Assembly: GCF_039544105.1 (NCBI RefSeq)
Contig: NZ_BAABLA010000123.1
Reading direction: 5' to 3' (one strand)
Origin: Haloechinothrix_A salitolerans
GTDB lineage: Bacteria; Actinomycetota; Actinomycetes; Mycobacteriales; Pseudonocardiaceae
DNA length: 64,000 nucleotides
Under the pieces are notes generated by a model that was given only the letters and a program-made list of their open reading frames with translations, did not search any database and was not told the DNA's origin. Made by a program: the position numbers and the translations under genes. Below, piece by piece: positions 51,013 through 59,467 of this stretch. The number at the start of each line of letters is the position of its first letter. The first letter of the stretch is position 1.

Positions 51013-51714
51013 ATGAACGCCGTTCGGACGGCGCGGCAGCGCGCCCGCGACGAACTCACCAGTGCGATCAAGGCGGAGGCGCTGCGGCAAGTCGTCGCCG
51101 AGGGGCCACAGCGGTTGTCGCTTCGGTCGATCGCGCGCGAGCTCGGCATGGCGTCGTCCGCGATCTACCGGTACTTTCCCAGCCGCGATGACCTGCTCAC
51201 CGCGTTGATCATCGACGCGTATGACTCGCTCGGTGCGGCGGTCGAAGACGTCGAAAGTCACGTGCCGCGCGAGTACATCCGTGCAAGGTGGCAGGCGTTG
51301 TGCGCCGGAGTGCGGACGTGGGCACGGCAGCGCAGCCAGGAGTACGCGCTGATTTTCGGCTCGCCGGTGCCCGGTTACCGCGCGCCGGAGGAAACCATCG
51401 CTCCTGCGAGCCGGGTCGCCGTGGTGCTGGGAAAGCTGCTGGCCGATGGCTGGGCGGCGGGAGAGCTGCGCCAGGTCCAGGCGCCGCCATTGCGGCCCGG
51501 TCTTGCCGAGCAGGCCGAGGGCGTCGCGACGGCCATCGCGCCGGACGTGCCGTCCGAAGTGCTTGCGCGGGCGTTGGTCGCCTGGACGCAGTTGTTCGGG
51601 ATGGTCAGCTTCGAGTTGTTCGGACACCTCGTCGGCAGCGCTGATCCTGCCGACGAGTTCTTCGAGCACGCGGTGGGCTGCATGGCCGACCTGATGGGCC
51701 TGCCAGCCGAGTAA
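51013..51714 (+). CDS. TetR-family regulator with WHG-type C-terminal domain
   Basis: A 233-aa regulator. HTH: ELTSAIKAEALRQVVAEGPQRLSLRSIARELGMASSAIYRYFPSRDDL in pattern. The C-terminal domain (WTQLFGMVSFELFGHL) fits the WHG-associated TetR group common in actinobacteria. It diverges from the decayed nitroreductase gene, its likely former target. It may now only regulate itself or act elsewhere. Confidence 0.9.
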   Translation: MNAVRTARQRARDELTSAIKAEALRQVVAEGPQRLSLRSIARELGMASSAIYRYFPSRDDLLTALIIDAYDSLGAAVEDVESHVPREYIRARWQALCAGVRTWARQRSQEYALIFGSPVPGYRAPEETIAPASRVAVVLGKLLADGWAAGELRQVQAPPLRPGLAEQAEGVATAIAPDVPSEVLARALVAWTQLFGMVSFELFGHLVGSADPADEFFEHAVGCMADLMGLPAE

Positions 51715-51724
51715 CACGCGTTGC

Positions 51725-52633
51725 TCAGCCCGGCAGCAGATGGCGGCGCAGGAACTCGGTCTGGTCGGCCACCGCGCGTTCGAAGCTGTCGCCGACATAG
51801 ATGTCGAAGTGCCCGATCGGGTACCGCTTCACCTCGCCGCGCGGGGCTTGCGCCGCCCACTTGGCCGTGTTGTCGCCGGGACAGAGCGTGTCCTGGTCGG
51901 TGATGCACCACAGCGCGGGGCACTGGACATGCTTGGCCTTCGTGCCAGGCCGGTACAGCGGTACGCGCAGCCCGATGCGGGCGGCGACCCGGTTCTCCCA
52001 CACCGTGTCCCGCGGGACCAACGCCATCATGCCGGGCTTGGCGTCGTGCGTGGTCATTACGCCGGGGCTGCCGGGGTCGGCGACCGCGGGTAGGTAGTGC
52101 GGGGGTTTACCGAGCGCGGCGTTGATCTGGTCGCGCAAGGCGTGCACCGTCAACGACGCCGCGTGCTTCGGGCCGACCGCACGCAACGTCGCGAGCCCGT
52201 CGGAGAACGGACACTGCGCCACGATCGCGGCGATCCTCCTGTCCTCGGCGGCGAGCGTGACGACGTGCCCGCCGGAGTACGACGAGCCGAACAGCGCCAC
52301 CCGGTTCGGGTCGGCCCAGTCGACGTTGCGAGCCTCCGCGATCGCCGCGCGCCAGTCGTCCAGCTGCTTGCCGATGTCCAGGAGTTGGCGCGGCTCGCCG
52401 CCGCTCGCGCCGAAGTGCCGGTAGTCGAACAGCAGCACGCCGAGGCCCGCCGCGACGAACCGCTCCGCGTAGGCGTCGAGGCGCAGCTCTCGCGTCGCGG
52501 AAAAGCCGTGCGCCATGACGACGATCGGATGCGGGCCATCTCCGTCCGGTCGGTACAGCCAGGCAGCGCACTCTGCGCCGTGCGAGGTGAACGTCAAGTC
52601 AGTGCGAGACATGGGGTTATCGTGCCTCGTCAT
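51725..52633 (-). CDS. Alpha/beta hydrolase (dienelactone-hydrolase-like)
   Basis: A 302-aa hydrolase. Oxyanion region VMAHGFSATRELRLDAYAERF in pattern, nucleophile elbow FGSSYSGGH, acid region CITDQDTLCPGDN and His in YPIGHFDIYVG. ATG at 52633 overlaps the upstream dehydratase stop codon (ATGA); ATG 52612 is an alternative. The coupling suggests joint expression with the dehydratase, but no shared pathway is evident. Confidence 0.87.
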   Translation of the reverse strand: MTRHDNPMSRTDLTFTSHGAECAAWLYRPDGDGPHPIVVMAHGFSATRELRLDAYAERFVAAGLGVLLFDYRHFGASGGEPRQLLDIGKQLDDWRAAIAEARNVDWADPNRVALFGSSYSGGHVVTLAAEDRRIAAIVAQCPFSDGLATLRAVGPKHAASLTVHALRDQINAALGKPPHYLPAVADPGSPGVMTTHDAKPGMMALVPRDTVWENRVAARIGLRVPLYRPGTKAKHVQCPALWCITDQDTLCPGDNTAKWAAQAPRGEVKRYPIGHFDIYVGDSFERAVADQTEFLRRHLLPG

Positions 52634-53535
52634 GTCGAGGGCGTCCATGTTGTGTTGGCGCCGCACAGCACCAGACACGGCAGGTCGCCTGGTATGCGGC
52701 CCGCCGCGAACGCCGCGAGTGGCGCGGCCGCGGCCGGTTCCACGGCGAGTCGGAACTCCTCCCACAGCAGGTCACGCGCGGTGAGGATCTCGTCGTCGGT
52801 CACCAGCACCGACGTGACGTCGGCCGAGGCCAGCACGGCGAACGGGATGTCACCGATCCGGGTGGCGCCAAGCGCGGATGCCGCCACAGAGTCGACGTCG
52901 GTGTCCACCGGCTCGCCCGCGTGGAGTGCTTGGTGCAGGCAACCGCACCCGTGTGGCTCGACGGCGACGGTCTTTCTGCCGTCCGAGCCGAGCGCGGTGC
53001 CTGCCGCGAGTCCGCCGCCACCCACCGCGACGACGATGGCGTCGACGTCCGGCGCGTCCCGCGCGATCTCCCGCGCCATGGTGCCTTGACCTGCGACGAC
53101 GTCCGGGTCGTTGTACGCCTCGACATAGCGCGCGCCGGTCCGTGTGGCTGCGTCATGCGCGGCCGCGGCGCACTCCGCGTAGGTCGTGCCGTGCCGGATC
53201 AGTGTGGCGCCCGATCGCTCGATACGGCGCGCCTTCGCCTCGGGGACGGTCTCCGGCACGTACACCGTGGCCGGGAGTCCTAGGCTCTTCGCGGCGGTGG
53301 CGACGCCGAGGCCGTGGTTGCCGCCGGACGCGGTGATCACTTGCTCTGGCCGCTCACCGCTGGCCAGCGCGTTCACGGCGCCTCGGAGCTTGAAGGAACC
53401 GGTGCGCTGGAGGTGTTCCAGCTTGAGCAGGCACTCTCTGTCGCCGATCTCCGTGCGCAACAGCGGTGTGTGCCGGACGTGGCCGTGGACGCGGGTAGCG
53501 GCGGTATCGACGTCGATAGCGGTGGGGATTCGCAC
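52630..53535 (-). CDS. Threonine/serine dehydratase-like PLP enzyme
   Basis: A 301-aa fold-type II PLP enzyme: HTPLLRTEIG, the PLP lysine in HLQRTGSFKLRGAVNAL (Lys49), ASGGNHGLGVATAAKSLG, and the phosphate-binding loop VAVGGGGLAAGTA. Catabolic threonine or serine/hydroxyaspartate dehydratases have this length; there is no ACT domain, so it is not the feedback-regulated IlvA. Some relatives are racemases. GTG at 53535. Confidence 0.88.
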   Translation of the reverse strand: MRIPTAIDVDTAATRVHGHVRHTPLLRTEIGDRECLLKLEHLQRTGSFKLRGAVNALASGERPEQVITASGGNHGLGVATAAKSLGLPATVYVPETVPEAKARRIERSGATLIRHGTTYAECAAAAHDAATRTGARYVEAYNDPDVVAGQGTMAREIARDAPDVDAIVVAVGGGGLAAGTALGSDGRKTVAVEPHGCGCLHQALHAGEPVDTDVDSVAASALGATRIGDIPFAVLASADVTSVLVTDDEILTARDLLWEEFRLAVEPAAAAPLAAFAAGRIPGDLPCLVLCGANTTWTPST

Positions 53536-53957
53536 GAGACCCAGTCTGCCGAACCCGGAACACGCGGCGCCGTACCGGGGGACTCGCGGCAGGGGAGGTC
53601 GGGACTCGCGGCGGCTTAGGTTGCCCGGTTGGCGTGATCAAGCCTTGTGGGTGATCTTGCTGAGGGTCGTAGATCAACATGACCTACCCGGGTGAGGTGT
53701 GGGCCGCCGTCGAGTGAGGTCGACGTGAAGTCACGGCCATTTGGTTGCGCAAAGTAACTGGTCTGACTCCTGTGTGGGTGCTTGCGGCTCATTCGTATCG
53801 GGGTCACCAGCCGACCGGTTGTCACCGGTTCTTCCGCCCTGCTGTCCACCGGAGTGGTGAGGGCGAGTAGTGGTCGGCCCAACCGAGGAGTACGGATGAT
53901 TCCAGCGCCACAAACAGCCCATTTCAGGGCGGACACGGACGCTGTGAGGAGTACGCA
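53536..53957. other. Intergenic region with hairpin and an upstream ORF
   Basis: About 420 bp between divergent genes. It contains ACCGGT-TGTC-ACCGGT (around 53814-53830), possible hairpin or operator, and near its end a 21-codon ORF (53896-53961). GAGGAGTACG occurs twice, before each of the two ATGs. No larger gene is convincing. Confidence 0.5.
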
Positions 53958-53961
53958 ATGA
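53896..53961 (+). CDS. Short upstream ORF coupled to the secreted-protein gene
   Basis: ATG at 53896, with GAGGAG 7 bp upstream, reads MIPAPQTAHFRADTDAVRSTQ and stops at TGA 53959-53961, overlapping the ATG (53958) of the next gene. It has the form of a translational coupler or leader; sequence conservation is needed to call it a gene. Confidence 0.45.
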   Translation: MIPAPQTAHFRADTDAVRSTQ

Positions 53962-54533
53962 AAGGCAAAATCGCTCGCACGATTGCCATTATCGCGACCG
54001 GAAGCATCCTTTCGGTGACTGGCGCGGGAGTCGCAGGGGCAAGTCCGTCGGACGACGTCATCGGCACCGGTTCCAGTTCAGCCAGCATGGTCGACGTCGC
54101 GGGCCATCTCAGTGAGCTTCGCGTCGAACTCGCCGACACCATGGAACAGTCCAACTTCACCGCGATGGGATTCGCCCTCGACGAGACAAAGACACTCGTC
54201 ACCGGCATCGTCAGCGGGCAACGTAGTTCGATCTCCAGCGAGACCGTCACCTTGGCCAAACAGGCATCGGCGCAAACCGACGAAGTCGAGGCGGCGCTGG
54301 CGGATGTCCAGGCGCGAATCGGGGGGCTGCCCGACCCGGTCGCGCTGCTGCGGTCGTTGCTGAAGAGCCTGCTGACGACGTTGTCGGCCTTGATCGACAG
54401 CATTCTCGGCGGCGTGCCGTCGGTGTCCGACCTCGGTGTGCCCGGCGTCGGTGGCGGCGCTCCGGAAGCACCGGACGTCGGTGACGTCACCGAAGGTGGC
54501 GACGGTGGCGGGCTCCCGGTGCCAACGCCATAA
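53958..54533 (+). CDS. Secreted protein of unknown function
   Basis: A 191-aa precursor with a Sec signal peptide (MKGKIARTIAIIATGSILSV, cleavage near AGASP). A helical region follows (VDVAGHLSELRVELADTMEQ and SSISSETVTLAKQASAQTDEV) with coiled-coil-like spacing, an amphipathic LLRSLLKSLLTTLSALIDSIL segment, and a Gly/Pro/Asp-rich tail. No cysteines and no catalytic motif. Resembles small exported proteins of Pseudonocardiaceae in composition only. A strong terminator follows. Confidence 0.8.
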   Translation: MKGKIARTIAIIATGSILSVTGAGVAGASPSDDVIGTGSSSASMVDVAGHLSELRVELADTMEQSNFTAMGFALDETKTLVTGIVSGQRSSISSETVTLAKQASAQTDEVEAALADVQARIGGLPDPVALLRSLLKSLLTTLSALIDSILGGVPSVSDLGVPGVGGGAPEAPDVGDVTEGGDGGGLPVPTP

Positions 54534-54572
54534 CGCGTCTGTCGGCCATTCTTAGCGTTTCTGATGGGGGAA

Positions 54573-54607
54573 GGAATCCGGCGCCGGTAGCCCCGGCGCC
54601 GGATTCC
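54573..54607. terminator. Perfect 15-bp bidirectional terminator hairpin
   Basis: GGAATCCGGCGCCGG (54573-54587), TAGCC loop, CCGGCGCCGGATTCC (54593-54607). It separates convergent genes and ends one base before the esterase stop codon. Confidence 0.93.
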
Positions 54608-54608
54608 G

Positions 54609-55673
54609 CTATTTCGCGGTCAGGTCGAGTCCCGTTCGCAGCACACCCGCGATTTCCAGCGTCGCTTCGCGGAACCGGGGACTGATTCCGAGCAGGTTAA
54701 TGAAACCGTGGATAAGGTCCCAATGTCGGTGCAGCGTGACCGGGACACTCGCCTTTTTCAACGCGTCGTAGTACGCCTCGCCGTTATCGCGCAGCGGGTC
54801 GAAACCGGCGGTGATCACGGCGGCGGGCGGCAGCCCGCTGAGGTCTTTGGCGAGCAATGGTGACAGCCGAGGGTCGGACTTGTCGGCACCCTCCGGCACG
54901 TAATGGCCCTCGAACCAGTTCATGTCGTCGTCGGTGAGGAAGAAGCCTTCGCTGAAGAATTTCCGGGACGCCCGCCGGTTGACGAAGTCGACCTCGGGGT
55001 AAATCAGCAGCTGGAACGCGGGCAGGTTGCCGCCGTTGTCCTTGGCTTGCTGCGCCACGACCGCCGCGAGGTTGCCGCCGGCGCTGTCGCCGCCGACCGC
55101 GATCCGGTTCGGGTCGGCGCCCAGCTGTTCGGCGTTGGCGACGACGTACTCATAGGTGTCGATGGCGTCCTCGACGGCGGCGGGGAACGGGTGCTCCGGC
55201 GCGAGCCGGTAGTCGACGCTCAGTGCCCGCACCCCGGCATGCTGCGCGAGGAAACGCACCGCGTCATCGTGAGTTTCAACGTTGCCGACGACCCAGCCGC
55301 CACCGTGGTAAAACACCAGCAGTGGGGCGTTCTCGCCGACATGGTTCGGTATGTAGAGCCGGGAGTACAGCTCACCCCCGCGCGCGGGGATGCGCACCGG
55401 CCTGCTTCGCATCGGTGGCCTGCTGGCACGCTCGGCGATCTTGGCTGAGGCGTTGAGGTTCGTCCGTGCCTCTTCGGGTGACGCGGCAGCGAGCTGAATC
55501 CCGGCGAACTGGTTGATGCGCAGCATCAGTTGGGCGTCGACGTCGAGCGTCTGCCCGTCCAATTCGATCGGCCTACCCGCCATGAGCCGCCGGATGTGGC
55601 GGGGCAACGCCATCGCGGCTCGCATGGTCGCTGCTTGCACCGGAATCGGAATGCGCTCGGCAAGTCTCGGCAC
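54609..55673 (-). CDS. Alpha/beta hydrolase esterase, hormone-sensitive-lipase (HSL) family
   Basis: A 354-aa esterase: oxyanion motif VFYHGGGWVVG, nucleophile elbow GGDSAGGNLAA, acid region ITAGFDPLRDNG and His in WDLIHGFINLLG. All HSL family IV signatures are present. No signal peptide, so cytoplasmic or peripheral. GTG at 55673 follows AGAGGAGG. The N-terminal cap (about 90 residues) is long. Substrate unknown, short-chain acyl esters likely. Confidence 0.93.
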   Translation of the reverse strand: MPRLAERIPIPVQAATMRAAMALPRHIRRLMAGRPIELDGQTLDVDAQLMLRINQFAGIQLAAASPEEARTNLNASAKIAERASRPPMRSRPVRIPARGGELYSRLYIPNHVGENAPLLVFYHGGGWVVGNVETHDDAVRFLAQHAGVRALSVDYRLAPEHPFPAAVEDAIDTYEYVVANAEQLGADPNRIAVGGDSAGGNLAAVVAQQAKDNGGNLPAFQLLIYPEVDFVNRRASRKFFSEGFFLTDDDMNWFEGHYVPEGADKSDPRLSPLLAKDLSGLPPAAVITAGFDPLRDNGEAYYDALKKASVPVTLHRHWDLIHGFINLLGISPRFREATLEIAGVLRTGLDLTAK

Positions 55674-55819
55674 TGGTGTCCTCCTCTGATGACCGGGTCA
55701 TCCGCAGTCTGGCATGGTCCCTTGGCGTCGTGGGAGTGCGAGCAAGCACACGTCGGGTGGACCTCCATCGGGCTCGAAGTCGTACGGTGCATATCGAGCC
55801 GTCGTGAGGAGAATGAGGC

Positions 55820-56383
55820 ATGGCCGGTAATCGGGCGATCACCGTGGTAGGCATTGGCGGATCCCTGCGGGAGGGTTCGCAGTCCGAACATGCGTTGCGC
55901 GCCGTGCTCGCTGGCGCCAAAAGCGCAGGTGCGAGCACGGTGGAGATCACGGGCGATCGGCTCGTGCTGCCGTTCTACGACATCGCCATCGACGAACGCA
56001 GTGACGCGGCGCGCGATCTAGTGGCGGCGATTCGCGCCGCCGACGGGCTGGTCGTGGTGTCGCCCGGCTATCACGGCGGACCATCCGGTTTGGTGAAAAA
56101 TGCCCTCGACTACGTGGAGGATCTCCGTCACGACGCGCGTCCCTACCTCCACGGCCGCGCGGTCGGCACGGTCGCCGTCGCGTACGGTTGGCAGGCGGCC
56201 GTGACGACGCTGAACCAGCTCCGCACGACGGTGCACGCGCTTCGCGGCTGGCCGACCCCACTTGGTGGCGCGGTGAACTCGGTGGAGACGAAGTTCGACG
56301 AGAACGGTCAGGCCAGCGACGCCAAGGTGGAGACGACGCTGCGCACCATCGGCGAGCAGGTCGTCGACTTCGCCCGACGGTGA
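55820..56383 (+). CDS. NADPH-dependent FMN reductase family protein
   Basis: A 187-aa flavodoxin-like protein: phosphate loop VVGIGGSLREGSQSEHALRAVL in pattern and the flavin loop VVVSPGYHGGPSGLVKNALDYVEDL in pattern (SPGYHGGPSG). Reduces FMN or, like related proteins, quinones or chromate. ATG at 55820. Diverges from the HSL esterase gene by 146 bp. Confidence 0.92.
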   Translation: MAGNRAITVVGIGGSLREGSQSEHALRAVLAGAKSAGASTVEITGDRLVLPFYDIAIDERSDAARDLVAAIRAADGLVVVSPGYHGGPSGLVKNALDYVEDLRHDARPYLHGRAVGTVAVAYGWQAAVTTLNQLRTTVHALRGWPTPLGGAVNSVETKFDENGQASDAKVETTLRTIGEQVVDFARR

Positions 56384-56425
56384 CGTCTGGATCTGCTCGC
56401 CCGGAAGTCGGGACTCGCGGAGCCC

Positions 56426-58249
56426 TCAGCCGAGCGTGCGGAGCGCGAAGTCGACCTCGATGGCGGTCTGCTTGATGGTCTCGGCGACCACGAGGGAGCC
56501 GTGGCCGGCGTCGTACCGGTAGAACTCGTATCGCGCGCCCCGCTTCGCGAGCCGGTCCAGGTAGTTCTCGATCTGCTGGATCGGGCACCTCGGGTCGTTG
56601 TCGCCAGCCAGGACCAGCACTGGGGCGCTGACCTCGTCGACGTACGTCAGCGGTGAGCACTTCCGGTACACCTCGGGCACGTCTTCCGGTGAACCGCCGA
56701 ACAGCGCCCGGTCGAACGCGCGAAGCTGTTCCATCTCGTCGTAGTAGGCCGTGACGTAGTCGGCCACCGGCACTACTGAGATACCCGCCGCCCAGCGCTC
56801 CGGCTGCGTACCGAGCGCGAGCAGCGAGAGGTAGCCGCCCCAGGACGCCCCGTTTACCACGCACTTGTCTGGGTCGGCGACGCCGTTCGCGACCGCCCAG
56901 TCGTGCACGGCGGCGACGTCTTCCAGCTCGGTGAGCCCTGGCCGTCCCTCGATCGCGTCTCGCCATGCCGAGCCGTAGCCGGTGGAGCCACGGTAGTTCA
57001 CCTCGATGACAGCGAACCCGGCGTCGACCCAGACCGCGCGGTAGGCGGAGAACCGGTCCTCGTCAGCGGCGTGCGGGCCGCCATGCAGGGAGAACATCGT
57101 GGGCAGCGGGCCGTCAGGGGCGTCGGCGGGTCGCGAGATGAGCGTGTGGATCGGCCCGCCGGGGCCGTCGACGTACGCGTCCGTGATCGAGACGGACTCC
57201 GGTGCCCGTTCTCCCGGTGGGGTAAGCAGCACGGTGTCCTCGCCGGTCACCGAGCGGGCGCGGATCGCTGGCGGCGTCTTCGCGCTGGACCAGGCGTACT
57301 CGATCGTGCCGTCCGGCCGGACACCCGCGCCGCCGATCCGGCCGGGCGGCGTGCTGATGTCGGTCAGGACGCCAGTGGTGAGGTCGTAGCTGTGCAGCGT
57401 GCTGCGGCCGGAGTGGAAGTGGACGACGAGCAGTGCCGTGCCGTCCGGGTACCAGGTCGCGGCCACTTCCCCGGGTAGGTCGAGCGAGATCTCGGTCTCG
57501 GTGTCGCGCGCGACGTCCCAGATCAGCAGCTCTTCCTTGCCATGCCGCTCGTGTAGCACCAGGAGCCGCTGGTCGCCTGGAACTGGCGAGAACTCCAGCG
57601 CATCGAGGCCCTTTCCGGGCCCGTCCCACTTCTCGGTGACCATGCCGAAACCGTCCGTCGCCAGCACCCGCAGCGCGGGGTGGCGGGAGTCGCCGTGTTC
57701 CGAGTGGCTGATCGCGAGCAGTGCCTCGTCACGGGAGAGCGCGGCGACCCCGGCATCGTGCTCGCTGGCATACGCCGTGCGGGTGGCGCCGCCAGCGTGG
57801 GTGTAGATCGTGGTGCCGTCATCGGTGGACACCCCGACGGCCGTGACGTCGCGGCCGAGTTCGAGACCGGCTGGGTAGCCGTCTGGGATGTCCGGCAGGC
57901 GCGCCGGATCGGCGTCGTCCGCCGTGAACGGCTCGTGGACCCAGTGGCCGTACTCGTCGCCGTCGGTGTCGTTGAACCACCAGATCGCCCGTCCGTCCGG
58001 GGCTATGGCGCCATGCACCGTGCCGTTGGGCCGGTCGGTGACCTTGCGGTGCTCGTCGGTGGCGCGATTCCAGGCATAGATCTCGAATACGCCGCTGACA
58101 TTGGAGACGTAGATGTTGGCCGATGGCTCGTCGCGGGCCCAGTCAGGCGAGGACATCCGCGCCGCGGTGAAGCGGGCGCGCCACCGGGCTTCGGCCGCTG
58201 GGTCGGCGAACAGGCTGTCCGGCACCGTCGGTTCAGGGTGAGTGGTCAC
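56426..58249 (-). CDS. S9-family prolyl oligopeptidase-like serine peptidase
   Basis: A 607-aa peptidase: an N-terminal beta-propeller (about 1-350) with repeated strand pairs, then the alpha/beta-hydrolase domain. Catalytic residues: Ser in VNGASWGGYLSL, Asp in LAGDNDPRCP, His in DAGHGSLV. HGGPHAADEDRF holds the oxyanion region. No signal peptide, so cytoplasmic. GTG at 58249 is taken as the start. Acylaminoacyl- or dipeptidyl-type cleavage cannot be told apart here. Confidence 0.92.
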   Translation of the reverse strand: MTTHPEPTVPDSLFADPAAEARWRARFTAARMSSPDWARDEPSANIYVSNVSGVFEIYAWNRATDEHRKVTDRPNGTVHGAIAPDGRAIWWFNDTDGDEYGHWVHEPFTADDADPARLPDIPDGYPAGLELGRDVTAVGVSTDDGTTIYTHAGGATRTAYASEHDAGVAALSRDEALLAISHSEHGDSRHPALRVLATDGFGMVTEKWDGPGKGLDALEFSPVPGDQRLLVLHERHGKEELLIWDVARDTETEISLDLPGEVAATWYPDGTALLVVHFHSGRSTLHSYDLTTGVLTDISTPPGRIGGAGVRPDGTIEYAWSSAKTPPAIRARSVTGEDTVLLTPPGERAPESVSITDAYVDGPGGPIHTLISRPADAPDGPLPTMFSLHGGPHAADEDRFSAYRAVWVDAGFAVIEVNYRGSTGYGSAWRDAIEGRPGLTELEDVAAVHDWAVANGVADPDKCVVNGASWGGYLSLLALGTQPERWAAGISVVPVADYVTAYYDEMEQLRAFDRALFGGSPEDVPEVYRKCSPLTYVDEVSAPVLVLAGDNDPRCPIQQIENYLDRLAKRGARYEFYRYDAGHGSLVVAETIKQTAIEVDFALRTLG

Positions 58250-58302
58250 GGGTAGATGGTGCCACGTCGCCGGACGGCGAGAGCGTGGCCCTAAACATGA
58301 GA

Positions 58303-58337
58303 AAGCGGCCCAAGTCCGTAGTGGACCTGGGCCGCTT
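58303..58337 (-). terminator. Terminator for tRNA-Pro
   Basis: AAGCGGCCCAAGTCC (58303-58317) and GGACCTGGGCCGCTT (58323-58337) pair with one mismatch and a short loop. On the minus strand a T-rich end (CTTTC) follows. It lies 9 bp from the tRNA 3' end. Confidence 0.88.
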
Positions 58338-58345
58338 CCGTTGCG

Positions 58346-58419
58346 TCGGGGTGGCGGGATTTGAACCCACGACCTCCTCGACCCGAACGAGGCACGCTAC
58401 CAAGCTGCGCCACACCCCG
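58346..58419 (-). tRNA. tRNA-Pro (anticodon CGG)
   Basis: A 74-nt cloverleaf: acceptor CGGGGTG/CACCCCG with A73, D arm GCGCAGCTTGGTAGCGTGC, anticodon stem CCTCG with loop TTCGGGT (CGG), T arm GTGGGTTCAAATCCCGC. CCA is not encoded. It reads proline codon CCG. Confidence 0.96.
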
Positions 58420-58448
58420 ATGCCGTGTATCTCGGGCCGGGAACGAGT

Positions 58449-59462
58449 CTAACGGACGCCGATTCCGGTCTTGAACCGGGACTCCCCCGCTGCTTCCGCG
58501 GACGTCGAGCCGCGCGGCACCAGGGTCAGCAGGCTCGCTTCAGGTGGGCAGGCGAACCGCACCGGCGCGAACGGCGACGTGCCGAGGCCCGCGGAAACGT
58601 GCAGCCACATGTCCGAACCCCAGCGTGAGGCGCCGCGCGCCCGCGAGCGGTCCAGCTCGCAATTGGTTACCAGCGCGCCGATGCCGGGGATTCGCAGCTG
58701 GCCGCCGTGGGTGTGACCGGCGAGGACAAGGTCGTAGCCGTCCGATGCGAACGGGTCCAGCACCCTGGGCTCCGGTGAGTGGGTGATGCCGAGCCGCAGC
58801 GCCGCGTCGGCGTCCGGCTTGCCGGCGATCTCGCTGTAGCGGTCGTAGTGCAGGTGCGGGTCGTCCACACCGGCCGCGACGATCCGCTGGCCCGCGACGG
58901 TGATCGTCTCCCTGGTGTGGGTGAGGTCATGCCAGCCGCGTTCGATGAAAGCCGCGCGCAGATCCTGCCACGGCAGCGGGGGGCCGTGGATATGCTGGCG
59001 ATTCTCCACGTTCTCGAACAGATACCGCGCCGGGTTCTTCGGCTTCGGCCCGAAGTAGTCGTTGCTACCGAAAATGAAAAGCCCTGGGAAGGGCAGCAGT
59101 GGCCCGAGCGCCCGCAACACCGAAGGCACCGCTGCCGCGTGGGAGAGGTTGTCGCCGGTGTTGACGACGAGGTCCGGCTCCAGTTCGGCCAGCGACGCCA
59201 CCCAGCGCTGCTTGGCCGTGTGGCTCGGCAACATATGCAGGTCGGAAATGTGTAGGACCCGCAGCGGCCTGGCGTCGCGGGCGAGCACAGGCAGCTCTGC
59301 CGTCCGCAGGGTGAAGCGTCGCCGTTCGATGCCAGCCGCGTAGGCGAAGGTCGTCGCGCCGAGTGTCACAGTCGCGAGACCCAGTCGACGGGCACGGCGG
59401 CGGGCGGGGCTCATCCTGCGGTGAGGGGCGGTATCCACCCGAGTCAGGATACTGTGGCTCAC
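58449..59462 (-). CDS. Metallophosphoesterase, membrane-anchored (Rv3683-like)
   Basis: A 337-aa calcineurin-type phosphoesterase. An N-terminal basic stretch and one hydrophobic segment (LGLATVTLGATTFAYAAGI) anchor it. Metal motifs: DLH in HISDLHMLPSHT, GDN in VNTGDNLSH, GSND in FGSNDYFGP and GHTHGG near the C-terminus. It lies 5 bp downstream of ponA2 in the same operon; this pairing is conserved in mycobacteria. Substrate unknown, probably an envelope phosphoester. Confidence 0.92.
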   Translation of the reverse strand: MSHSILTRVDTAPHRRMSPARRRARRLGLATVTLGATTFAYAAGIERRRFTLRTAELPVLARDARPLRVLHISDLHMLPSHTAKQRWVASLAELEPDLVVNTGDNLSHAAAVPSVLRALGPLLPFPGLFIFGSNDYFGPKPKNPARYLFENVENRQHIHGPPLPWQDLRAAFIERGWHDLTHTRETITVAGQRIVAAGVDDPHLHYDRYSEIAGKPDADAALRLGITHSPEPRVLDPFASDGYDLVLAGHTHGGQLRIPGIGALVTNCELDRSRARGASRWGSDMWLHVSAGLGTSPFAPVRFACPPEASLLTLVPRGSTSAEAAGESRFKTGIGVR

Positions 59463-59467
59463 GGGGA

